The position numbers were made by a program, and so were the translations under genes. Positions 1 through 7,762 of a DNA stretch of 11,311 bases are shown one piece after another; within the stretch, counting starts at the first letter, position 1, and each line of letters begins with the position of its first letter. The stretch covers positions 19,655-30,965 of the forward strand of contig PAJW01000015.1 of assembly GCA_002710265.1 (NCBI GenBank), read 5' to 3'. The DNA is from Gammaproteobacteria bacterium (GTDB lineage Bacteria > Pseudomonadota > Gammaproteobacteria > Magnimaribacterales > D2472). The notes beneath the pieces are model-generated. The model did not search any database, was not told the DNA's origin, and saw nothing but the letters and a program-made list of their open reading frames with translations.

Positions 1-1291
<1,291 letters not shown>

Positions 1292-1295
<4 letters not shown>

Positions 1296-2161
1296 GTATA
1301 TTAGTTAATAAAGATACAAGATTAATTGTTCAAGGATTTACTGGTTCTCAAGGTACGCTTCATTCTGAGCAGTCTATTAAATATGGAACAAATATTGTAG
1401 GAGGAGTTACTCCAGGTAAAGGCGGACAAATTCATCTTAATAAACCAGTTTTTAACAGTGTTGAGGAAGCAGTTAATGAAGTAAGTCCAAATGCTTCAAT
1501 TATTTTTGTACCTGCAAAATTTTGTAAGTCTTCAATTCTCGAAGCAGCTGAAGCCGGCATTAAATTAATAATATGTATTACTGAGGGAGTTCCAACCCTT
1601 GACATGCTTCATGTTAAGAAAAAAGTTGATGAGCTTGGTGTGAGACTAATTGGACCAAACTGTCCAGGCGTCATAACACCTGGAGAGGCTAAGCTAGGTA
1701 TAATGCCAGGCAGTATTCATTTACCAGGATCAATAGGGATAATTTCACGATCAGGAACTTTAACTTATGAGGCTGTGAAGCAAACTACTGATTTAGGTTT
1801 TGGGCAAAGTAGTTGTGTTGGTATCGGTGGTGATCCAATTCCAGGTTCTTCATTTATCGATATGCTAAAGTTATTTGAAGAAGATAATCAAACTAAAGCA
1901 ATTGTTATGGTTGGTGAAATTGGCGGAAATGCTGAAGAAGCTGCAGCTGAATATATAAAAAATAATATTTCGAAGCCGGTAATATCTTATATAGCTGGAC
2001 AAACAGCGCCTGCAGGCAAAAGGATGGGTCACGCTGGAGCAATTATTTCTGGTGGAAAAGGAACAGCTGAAGAAAAAATTAAAAAATTAAAAGAATGCGG
2101 TGTTCATGTTGCTGACAATTTAGTATCAATTGGTGCTAAAGTTGCTGAAGTTCTTGATTGA
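1292..2161 (+). CDS. sucD: Succinyl-CoA synthetase, alpha subunit
   Basis: This is the CoA-binding, phosphohistidine-carrying alpha subunit of succinyl-CoA synthetase. At 289 aa it matches the family length. [13 protein letters not shown] (15-27) begins the Rossmann-type CoA domain, followed by GGVTPGKGG (37-45) and GPNCPG (121-126). SRSGTLTYE (152-160) and GIGGDP (177-182) belong to the active-site region. His247 in GKRMGHAGA is the residue phosphorylated during catalysis. The ATG overlaps the sucC stop (ATGA), consistent with 1:1 subunit synthesis. The last 26 bp overlap, antiparallel, the 3' end of the MATE gene on the other strand, so no separate terminator can lie between them. Confidence 0.98.
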
Positions 2162-3509
2162 GTATCTTCCTAATTTTTGAATTCATAATCCACCGTAATC
2201 TAAAAATAGAAAGAATAGAAAATATAGTAAGTCCTATTATCATTCCATACCACATTCCTTTAGCTCCGTAAGGATTCCCAAACCCAAAATTTGTAAGATA
2301 ATATCCAATTGGCATTGCAAAAATCCAATATGAAATCAGAAGTAAAATCATCGGAATAAAAGTATCTTTATAACCTCTTAAGCTGCCTAGAGCACCCATT
2401 TGGATTCCGTCAGGTAACTGAAAAACTGCAGCAAAGAAAATTAAACTAATTGCAAGTTCTAGAACTGGTAATTCTGTTGTATACAAACCCACTATATAGG
2501 AGCCAAATAAAATAATTATTACGCTATTCATCAATGCCCCCATCATGCATAGCATTATGGTAGAGGATGCAGCTACTTTAGCTTGTTTTGGATTTCTTTC
2601 ACCAATAAGATTTCCTACTCTTGTTGATGATGCCAAACCAATTGCGAGTGGAACCATAAAGAATAAGCTTGCTATATTTATTGCAACAGAATGTCCAGCA
2701 ACAACGATTTCTCCAAGAACACTCAATATAATTGCCGCTCCAGAAAACATGCTTAATTCTATAAAAATACCTAATCCAATTGGCAAACCAAGTTTGAAAA
2801 CTTCCTTTGTTGTTCTTAGTGAGGGTAGGGTAAATTCAATAAACGGTTTTGTTTTTTTGTATTTTTGCGAGATATTGATATATATAAATATTGATATCAT
2901 CATAATAAAAGACACAATTGAAGTAGCAATACCACAACCAACACCCCCGAGTTTTGGCGCACCAAAATAACCATAAACAAAAATTAAATCTAACGGAATA
3001 TTCAAAAGCACGCCTGAAAAAGCAATATAAAAAACTGGTTTGGTATAAGTCATCCCCTCGCTATAACACCTTAAGCAAGTAAAAATTGTTACAAAGAACC
3101 ACCCAATTGATACTGCTTTTAAGTAATCAATCGTAATAGATGTAATCGAACTTTTGATTGGGAGTAAGTCAATAATAATATTCATATTAAAAAATATAAA
3201 TGCCATTAATAATCCCAAAGCAGCTGCTACCCATAGAATCTCTCTAAGCTTTTTACCAATCTCTAGGAATTTCTTAGCGCCATATAGTTGTGCAACAATT
3301 GGTGTTACTGCAAAAATAATTCCAGTAAAAAAGAACCAAACAGTATTTGAGAAAGCTGTTCCAACTGCAAGACCAGCTAAATCATTTGCACTCGCTCTAC
3401 CTGCAATAATAGTATCAGTTGTTCCCATAAGAGCATAAGATAATTGAGATCCAAAAATTGGAATTCCTATCTTGATTAGCTGTCTAAATTCAAAGAAATA
3501 CTTTTGCAT
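2136..3509 (-). CDS. norM: MATE-family multidrug/Na+ (or H+) antiporter, NorM type
   Basis: A 457-aa inner-membrane protein with about twelve hydrophobic segments arranged as two homologous halves, the expected size and layout for MATE exporters. The N-terminus [17 protein letters not shown] resembles MdtK/NorM. Asp32 (TTDTIIAG), Glu251 (FIELSMF) and Asp367 (LPDGIQ) sit at a constant four-residue offset from Asp36, Glu255 and Asp371, which line the cation site of Vibrio cholerae NorM. This supports a cation-driven drug or toxin efflux role; the substrate cannot be read from sequence. The second-half motif [16 protein letters not shown] (295-310) is typical. It starts at ATG with no obvious Shine-Dalgarno site, diverges from the acyltransferase gene, and converges with an overlap on sucD. 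Confidence 0.93.
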   Translation of the reverse strand: MQKYFFEFRQLIKIGIPIFGSQLSYALMGTTDTIIAGRASANDLAGLAVGTAFSNTVWFFFTGIIFAVTPIVAQLYGAKKFLEIGKKLREILWVAAALGLLMAFIFFNMNIIIDLLPIKSSITSITIDYLKAVSIGWFFVTIFTCLRCYSEGMTYTKPVFYIAFSGVLLNIPLDLIFVYGYFGAPKLGGVGCGIATSIVSFIMMISIFIYINISQKYKKTKPFIEFTLPSLRTTKEVFKLGLPIGLGIFIELSMFSGAAIILSVLGEIVVAGHSVAINIASLFFMVPLAIGLASSTRVGNLIGERNPKQAKVAASSTIMLCMMGALMNSVIIILFGSYIVGLYTTELPVLELAISLIFFAAVFQLPDGIQMGALGSLRGYKDTFIPMILLLISYWIFAMPIGYYLTNFGFGNPYGAKGMWYGMIIGLTIFSILSIFRLRWIMNSKIRKILNQELQQL

Positions 3510-3576
3510 ATTTACAATAAGTTTAATTATTTTTTTGCGTACTTTATCATATTAAAATACATATATATCGGAGAAA
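3510..3576. promoter_or_regulatory. Divergent intergenic region with weak promoter candidates for the MATE and acyltransferase genes
   Basis: This 67-bp, very AT-rich gap separates two divergent genes, so it should hold both promoters. On the plus strand TAAAAT (3553-3558) differs from the -10 consensus at one base and would give a leader of roughly a dozen bases before the GGAG at 3570. On the minus strand TATGAT (3551-3546) is also a one-mismatch -10 and would give a leader of about 30 bases before the MATE ATG. Neither has a good -35 box at the right spacing. In DNA this AT-rich such matches occur often by chance. Confidence 0.35.
3570..3573 (+). promoter_or_regulatory. Shine-Dalgarno site (GGAG) that points to an ATT start
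   Basis: GGAG at 3570-3573 is one of the few recognisable ribosome-binding sequences in the window. It lies 3 bases before the ATT at 3577 and 6 bases before the ATT at 3580, with no ATG, GTG or TTG in that frame until 3757. Its position supports initiation at one of these two ATT codons for the acyltransferase. By spacing alone 3580 is better; by alignment with remembered family N-termini (M-I-R-K-D) 3577 is better. Confidence 0.6.
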
Positions 3577-4299
3577 ATTATTAGAAAAGATAATCGACCA
3601 TACTGGCTTAAAAAATTTTTAAAAAAAATTATAAAAGCATATGTTAATCACTTCCTAAAACCACAATTTAAATCATTAGGAAAAGGCGGAGCGTATTTTA
3701 AACCAAGATACATTAAAGTTTTTGGCAAAAATGTTTCTATAGATGATTATCCTACTTTGATAGGCGCACCAGATGCATATGTTCAATTTACGTCATGGAA
3801 TATTGGTGAAAATGAAGGAGTTATTTCAATTGGCAAATATTGCTTAATTACACCTGGTGTAAGAATAATGGCAGCAGAACGAATTGAGATTGGTGATGCT
3901 TGTATGATTGCCCATGGAGCATACATATCTGATGCAGATTGGCATGGTATATATGATCGAGCAGAACCAGTTGGAAATACAAAACCAATAGCACTTGAAG
4001 ATAATGTTTGGATAGGAGACAGCGCAATTATATGTAAAGGCGTCACTATAGGAAAAAACAGTATTATTGGGGCAGGCGCAGTAGTAACTAAAGATGTTCC
4101 CCCAAACTGTATTTATGCTGGTAATCCTGCAAAGCTTGTTAAAAAATTAGAAGACAAAGGTTTTAATACTAGAAAAGACTTCTTTAATGATCCTAAAAAA
4201 CTTGCTAATGATTTTGATATGCTAGATAAATTTACTTTAAGTGAAAACACTTTCATAAATTGGTTAAAAAGCATCATCCTGCCTGATAAAGAGCATTAA
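3577..4299 (+). CDS. Left-handed beta-helix (hexapeptide-repeat) acyltransferase, probable ATT start
   Basis: A cytoplasmic acyl- or acetyltransferase of the hexapeptide-repeat superfamily; the acceptor is unknown. The repeats run from about residue 75 to 185 (for example ISIGKY, IEIGDA, VWIGDS, VTIGKN, SIIGAGAVVTKDVP) and end in the usual AGNPAKLVKKL (181-191). His123 in DADWHGIYDR is the likely catalytic base, by analogy with the family. The first canonical start in frame, TTG at 3757, would delete about 60 residues. The frame upstream is open back to TAA at 3553 and reads IRKDNRPYWLKKF, then HFLKPQFKSLGKGG, which I recall as the conserved N-terminus of a gammaproteobacterial acyltransferase family. 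I therefore place the start at ATT 3577 (240 aa; 239 aa from 3580). Residues 10-28 are basic and amphipathic and might touch the membrane. The neighbours do not reveal the substrate. Confidence 0.85.
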   Translation: MIRKDNRPYWLKKFLKKIIKAYVNHFLKPQFKSLGKGGAYFKPRYIKVFGKNVSIDDYPTLIGAPDAYVQFTSWNIGENEGVISIGKYCLITPGVRIMAAERIEIGDACMIAHGAYISDADWHGIYDRAEPVGNTKPIALEDNVWIGDSAIICKGVTIGKNSIIGAGAVVTKDVPPNCIYAGNPAKLVKKLEDKGFNTRKDFFNDPKKLANDFDMLDKFTLSENTFINWLKSIILPDKEH

Positions 4300-4326
4300 T
4301 AAGACATCAATTAATTAAAAAATAGA

Positions 4327-4335
4327 TGCTATAAT
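4327..4335 (+). promoter_or_regulatory. Extended -10 promoter element (TGC-TATAAT)
   Basis: A perfect TATAAT at 4330-4335 is preceded by TG one base upstream, the extended -10 form that can work with a poor -35. The -35 position (about 4307-4312, TCAATT) is weak. Transcription would start near 4342 and give a leader of about 80 bases before the TTG at 4422. It lies just after the acyltransferase stop and faces the winged-helix gene, and possibly msrB and the operon beyond. Confidence 0.55.
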
Positions 4336-4387
4336 TACTTATATTAATTAATTCTAATTATATACATAAATTGGCACACTAATTGCA

Positions 4388-4401
4388 TATATAGTTATAT
4401 A
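4388..4401. repeat. Perfect inverted repeat TATATA-GT-TATATA, possible operator
   Basis: Two 6-base arms separated by GT form a dyad ending 20 bases before the TTG start of the winged-helix gene. Winged-helix regulators often bind such dyads in their own promoter, so autoregulation is possible. The arms are pure A/T, so chance is a real alternative in this composition. Confidence 0.3.
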
Positions 4402-4412
4402 AATTTTTTTGT

Positions 4413-4416
4413 GAGG
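4413..4416 (+). promoter_or_regulatory. Shine-Dalgarno site (GAGG) fixing a TTG start
   Basis: GAGG ends five bases before TTG at 4422. The frame is closed by TAG at 4392 and offers no ATG or GTG between that stop and the TTG, so this site decides the start of the winged-helix gene. Confidence 0.65.
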
Positions 4417-4421
4417 CTAAA

Positions 4422-4817
4422 TTGAAATCATTAGATAAAAAACTGTTGAGAAATGCCAAGGGCCTGATTAATACTATTTTAAGCCAAACTATCGAAAACC
4501 CAAATAACCCTGAATCAATGAATTTTTTTCAAGGTGATGCATATCGCTTCTATTTTTTAATGAGTTTTATGAATGAATTTTTTAAAGGAAGTGATATTTC
4601 TCAAGAATTTGCCATTTCTTTAGTTCCTCCAAAATATGCTTCAAGAATTAAAAGACTTCAAATACTTAAACAAGCAGTTCGCCTTGGATACATAACAGAA
4701 TCACAATCAAATGTTGATAAAAGAAGAAGGATATATAAACCAAGTGATACCCTTATAGATGATTTTCTGAAATATGCAGATCATATGACTGAGGCTAACA
4801 TGCGAAAGGCCGGCTAA
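4422..4817 (+). CDS. Small winged-helix DNA-binding protein, function unassigned
   Basis: A 131-aa soluble protein that I do not recognise as a named regulator. Residues 40-56 form a hydrophobic, aromatic-rich helix. Residues 58-67 (SDISQEFAIS) and 70-90 (basic, with YASRIKRLQ and ILKQAVRLGYI) look like the helix-turn-helix and recognition helix of a winged-helix fold. SNVDKRRRIYKPSD (96-109) resembles the wing, and a final helix follows. The 'short loop, DKRRR, beta strand, then long helix' arrangement resembles MarR-type proteins, but the N-terminal part is too divergent to assign a family. It starts at TTG with a good GAGG site, has its own likely promoter, and lies 50 bp before msrB. It could regulate itself or msrB; that is only inferred from position. 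Confidence 0.75.
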   Translation: MKSLDKKLLRNAKGLINTILSQTIENPNNPESMNFFQGDAYRFYFLMSFMNEFFKGSDISQEFAISLVPPKYASRIKRLQILKQAVRLGYITESQSNVDKRRRIYKPSDTLIDDFLKYADHMTEANMRKAG

Positions 4818-4867
4818 CTTAAATCTAATTCCTACCTATATAACATCTTTTTATTTACAATTAGGAT

Positions 4868-5263
4868 ATGTCTAAGATATTTAAAGATGATTCCGAATGG
4901 AAAAAAATTCTCGATGATGAAAGTTATAACGTAACGCGCCTATCAGGAACTGAGAGACCATTTTCAGGAAAATATTGGGATTTCAAAGAATCTGGTAGCT
5001 ATAAGTGCATTTGTTGTGGGGAGGAATTATTTAATTCTAATTCAAAATATGACTCTGGCTGCGGATGGCCAAGTTTTTTTATACCATCAAACGAACACTC
5101 AATTGATGAATACGAAGATAATTCGTATGGAATGACTAGAATTGAAGTGAAGTGCTCAAAATGTGATGCGCATCTTGGCCACGTCTTTAATGATGGTCCA
5201 AAACCAACAGGATTGAGGTATTGTATAAACTCTGCCTCTCTAGATTTTGAACAAGATAAATAA
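4868..5263 (+). CDS. msrB: Peptide-methionine (R)-S-oxide reductase
   Basis: A cytoplasmic repair enzyme that reduces the R epimer of methionine sulfoxide in proteins, normally with thioredoxin as reductant. The 131 aa cover the whole MsrB domain. Two zinc-binding CxxC pairs are present, Cys47/Cys50 and Cys96/Cys99. Cys119 in [11 protein letters not shown] is the catalytic cysteine, and Cys65 in DSGCGWPSF is at the resolving position. His102 and His105 ([11 protein letters not shown]) complete the active-site motif. There is no signal peptide or fused MsrA domain. AGGA ends only one base before the ATG, which is too close to be an ideal ribosome-binding site, but no other start fits. murJ begins inside its 3' end. 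Confidence 0.96.
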   Translation: MSKIFKDDSEWKKILDDESYNVTRLSGTERPFSGKYWDFKESGSYKCICCGEELFNSNSKYDSGCGWPSFFIPSNEHSIDEYEDNSYGMTRIEVKCSKCDAHLGHVFNDGPKPTGLRYCINSASLDFEQDK

Positions 5264-6809
5264 AGATAATAATTCTTCGTCCTTCCTAGGGTCTTTATCT
5301 AAAGTTGGAGGTTGGACTGGTATTTCAAGAATATTTGGTCTTGTGCGTGATATATCTACAACTAGTCTTTTAGGTGCATCAGTATTCCATGACATCTTTG
5401 TAATTACTCTTAAGATACCAAATGTTTTTCGTCGCTTCTTTGCTGAAGGTGCTTTTAATCAGGCCTTCATTCCAATTTATAGTGATTTTCAAAAAAATAA
5501 AGATGAAAGCCAAACACTAGATTTTTTAAATAGCCTCGCAGGATTTTTAATAACTTTTTTATTTTTTTTCATAATAATAGTTCTAATTTTTGCGCCAATA
5601 TTTATTTTTATATTTGCTCCTGGTTTTTATTTTGACCCAGTTAAGAAAGATTTATCAGTAGAAGTGCTTAGAATAATGTTTCCGTATTTAGCTCTAATTT
5701 CTTTGGTCGCATTTGCTGGCGGTATTCAAAATTCACATGCTAGATTTTCTCTTCCCGCATTTACGCCTGTGATATTTAATTTATGTTTGATTGTTGCAGC
5801 ATTGCTAATAGCCCCAAAATATGACATGCCTATTTTTGTTCTAGCATGGGGCGTCTTACTTGCTGGATTTTTACAATTATTAATACAAGTTTTTCCATTA
5901 TTTACTTTAAATAGATTGCCAAGACCAAGACTAAATTTTAAAAACAATGGATTAAAAAAGTTCTTTATATTAATTTTGCCAGCAATATTTGCTGGAGGAA
6001 TTGTTCAAATCAATCTTTTGGTCGACACTATATTTGCATCTTTACTTGAAACTGGAAGCCCTACTTGGCTTTATGTTTCAGATCGCCTTATCCAATTTCC
6101 AATGGGTATATTTGCAATAGCAATTGGCACAGTTTTGCTTCCCACATTATCTAAAATAAATTTCAAGGAGAATAAACAAGAGTTTATAGATTCATTACAA
6201 AAAGCACAGACATTTGTTATATTTATTGGCCTCCCATCATTGATAGGTTTATTTTTTTGTGCAGAAGAACTCATAAGCACAATTTTTTTAAGAGGAGAAT
6301 TTACAATAATAGATGTTTATAAATCTTCATATAGCCTTATGGCCTTTTCGTTAGGATTACCTTTCTTTATGCTAATGAAAGTCTTAACACCTGCTTTCTT
6401 TGCAAGAAAGGATACAAAAACACCAATGTATGTTGCTCTTCTGGCACTTTTTTCAAATGTCATTCTAAACTACGTTCTTGCATTTATTCTTGGTTATGGA
6501 CACGTTGGAATTGCCATAGGAAGTTCGATAGCTACATTAATAAGCGTTTTAATATTAGAATTAATTTTATTAAGAGAAGGATTAATAAAAATATCTAGAA
6601 TTCTATCTAGACTAAATGTTGCGATATTTGTAGCAAGTATCTTTCTGATAGTATTTTTAAAAAGTTTTTCAAATTTAGTTGATTTCATTTCTTTATCAGA
6701 ATCTAGCAGGGTTTTTTATTTAACTGCCGAGGTGGCAATTGCGATTTTTATATATCTTGTTCTAATAAGGCTCATATATGGTAAAAAACTAAAAAAAATA
6801 TTTGAATAA
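5247..6809 (+). CDS. murJ: Lipid II flippase MurJ
   Basis: An inner-membrane MOP-superfamily protein that moves undecaprenyl-linked peptidoglycan precursor (lipid II) to the periplasmic face. It is 520 aa, against 511 in E. coli, and is hydrophobic throughout, with about 14 transmembrane segments expected. Residues known to be essential in E. coli MurJ are found at a constant ten-residue offset: Arg28, Arg34, Asp49, Arg62 and Arg280 (for E. coli Arg18, Arg24, Asp39, Arg52 and Arg270). [14 protein letters not shown] and [15 protein letters not shown] are family signatures. The start is TTG, 17 bases inside msrB, with no Shine-Dalgarno site. No ATG or GTG lies near the expected N-terminus, so the TTG and a short hydrophilic extension seem real. 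It directly precedes ribF, as in many gammaproteobacteria. Confidence 0.95.
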   Translation: MNKINKDNNSSSFLGSLSKVGGWTGISRIFGLVRDISTTSLLGASVFHDIFVITLKIPNVFRRFFAEGAFNQAFIPIYSDFQKNKDESQTLDFLNSLAGFLITFLFFFIIIVLIFAPIFIFIFAPGFYFDPVKKDLSVEVLRIMFPYLALISLVAFAGGIQNSHARFSLPAFTPVIFNLCLIVAALLIAPKYDMPIFVLAWGVLLAGFLQLLIQVFPLFTLNRLPRPRLNFKNNGLKKFFILILPAIFAGGIVQINLLVDTIFASLLETGSPTWLYVSDRLIQFPMGIFAIAIGTVLLPTLSKINFKENKQEFIDSLQKAQTFVIFIGLPSLIGLFFCAEELISTIFLRGEFTIIDVYKSSYSLMAFSLGLPFFMLMKVLTPAFFARKDTKTPMYVALLALFSNVILNYVLAFILGYGHVGIAIGSSIATLISVLILELILLREGLIKISRILSRLNVAIFVASIFLIVFLKSFSNLVDFISLSESSRVFYLTAEVAIAIFIYLVLIRLIYGKKLKKIFE

Positions 6810-6810
6810 T

Positions 6811-7761
6811 ATGTATTTAATAAGAGGCCAACATAATTTAAATCTCTTTCAGAGCCGGTTTCCAAAAGAAAGGTTATGTGGAACTATTGGAAATTTTGAT
6901 GGCCTACACTTGGGACATCAGGCAATCTTGAATAAAGTAATCGCAAACTCAAAAAAATTTGATGCAAAAACTATAGTTTTCTTTACAGAACCTCATGCTG
7001 CTGAATATTTTGCTGAATCAACTAATGCTAAAAAAGAAGCTCCACCAAGAATTTTTCCATGGAGAAAAAAAGTGATGCTTTTAAGAGACCATGGTATTGA
7101 TTTTGCATTTTTTCTTAAGTTTAACAATTCATTTCGCACAATGTCTCCTGATAAATTTATAACTGAAATTTTAGAGTCAATTAACTTATCAAGTTTTACC
7201 GTTGGAGATGATTTCAAATTTGGAGCAAACAGACAAGGTGATACTTCTCTACTTAGAGAGTGGGGAAAGAAAAACAATATATTGGTAGAAAATACAGAAA
7301 CCTTAATGTTAGAAAATGAAAGGGTAAGTAGTACAAGAATAAGAAAAGCTCTCCTTGAAAATAATTTTAATGAAGCAGAAAAGCTTCTTGGAAGACCATA
7401 TGTGGTTTCTGGAAAAGTCGTGCATGGACAACATCTAGGAAGAACAATTGATGTTCCGACTGCTAACATATGGCTACCAAAACAAAAACTTCCCATAAAG
7501 GGAGTGTTTGCAGTTGAATGTAAATTAAAAAACCAAAAAATATTTGGAATTGCCAATATGGGCATAAGGCCAACAATTGGCGGCAGCCTTCCTGTCCTTG
7601 AAGTTCATTTATTTAATTTCAATAAAAACATTTATTCTGAAAGATTGGATATTAAATTCTTAGAAAAAATAAGAAATGAAAAGAAATTTGATAATTTAGA
7701 CATGCTAAAATCACAAATTCAAAAGGATATATCTAAAGCTAAAGAAATCATATATAAATAA
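6811..7761 (+). CDS. ribF: Bifunctional riboflavin kinase / FAD synthetase
   Basis: A cytoplasmic enzyme that phosphorylates riboflavin to FMN and then adenylylates FMN to FAD. The N-terminal adenylyltransferase domain has GNFDGLHLGH (27-36), VGDDFKFG (131-138) and VSSTRIR (172-178). The C-terminal flavokinase domain has GRPY (194-197), HGQHLGRTIDVPTANI (205-220), NMGIRPTIGG (249-258) and Glu264 in LEVHLFNF, the likely catalytic base. I start at ATG 6811, one base after the murJ stop, because MYLIRGQHNL aligns with MKLIRGIHNL of E. coli; an in-frame TTG at 6802 would add three residues inside murJ. It is 316 aa. Only one base separates it from ileS. Confidence 0.97.
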   Translation: MYLIRGQHNLNLFQSRFPKERLCGTIGNFDGLHLGHQAILNKVIANSKKFDAKTIVFFTEPHAAEYFAESTNAKKEAPPRIFPWRKKVMLLRDHGIDFAFFLKFNNSFRTMSPDKFITEILESINLSSFTVGDDFKFGANRQGDTSLLREWGKKNNILVENTETLMLENERVSSTRIRKALLENNFNEAEKLLGRPYVVSGKVVHGQHLGRTIDVPTANIWLPKQKLPIKGVFAVECKLKNQKIFGIANMGIRPTIGGSLPVLEVHLFNFNKNIYSERLDIKFLEKIRNEKKFDNLDMLKSQIQKDISKAKEIIYK

Positions 7762-7762
7762 A

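Larger units (their letters stand above)
4300..4421 (+). promoter_or_regulatory. AT-rich intergenic region upstream of the winged-helix gene
   Basis: This 122-bp stretch is almost entirely A and T. It contains TTAATTAA-like palindromes near 4310 and 4344, an extended -10 promoter element (4327-4335), a TTGGCA box (4371-4376) that could serve as a second -35, and a TATATA-GT-TATATA dyad (4388-4401). I see no GC-rich hairpin with a T-run that would end the acyltransferase transcript. No open reading frame of note lies in it. Confidence 0.5.

Noticed and set aside
2545..2970. Plus-strand open frame inside the MATE gene
   Set aside because: Antisense to a clear MATE transporter, with no recognisable motif and no independent start signals.
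3757..4299. Acyltransferase starting at TTG 3757 (180 aa)
   Set aside because: No ribosome-binding site precedes it, and the upstream 60 codons in the same frame read as conserved protein sequence following a GGAG site.
4292..4330. AGCAT...ATGCT as a terminator hairpin after the acyltransferase
   Set aside because: Arms are five bases, the loop is about 29 bases, there is no T-run after it, and the second arm overlaps the extended -10 element.
4371..4401. TTGGCA plus TATATA as the main promoter of the winged-helix gene
   Set aside because: Spacing is 19 bases for TATATA or 18 for TTATAT, with a poor -10; the TGC-TATAAT element at 4327 is a better match. It is kept only as a possible second promoter.
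6802..6810. TTG 6802 as start of ribF
   Set aside because: ATG 6811 aligns exactly with the E. coli RibF N-terminus (MKLIRG versus MYLIRG), and the TTG adds only three residues inside murJ.
6993..7565. Minus-strand open frame of 190 codons inside ribF
   Set aside because: It lies wholly antisense to a well-conserved ribF and its translation shows no recognisable domain; it is a shadow of the coding strand.
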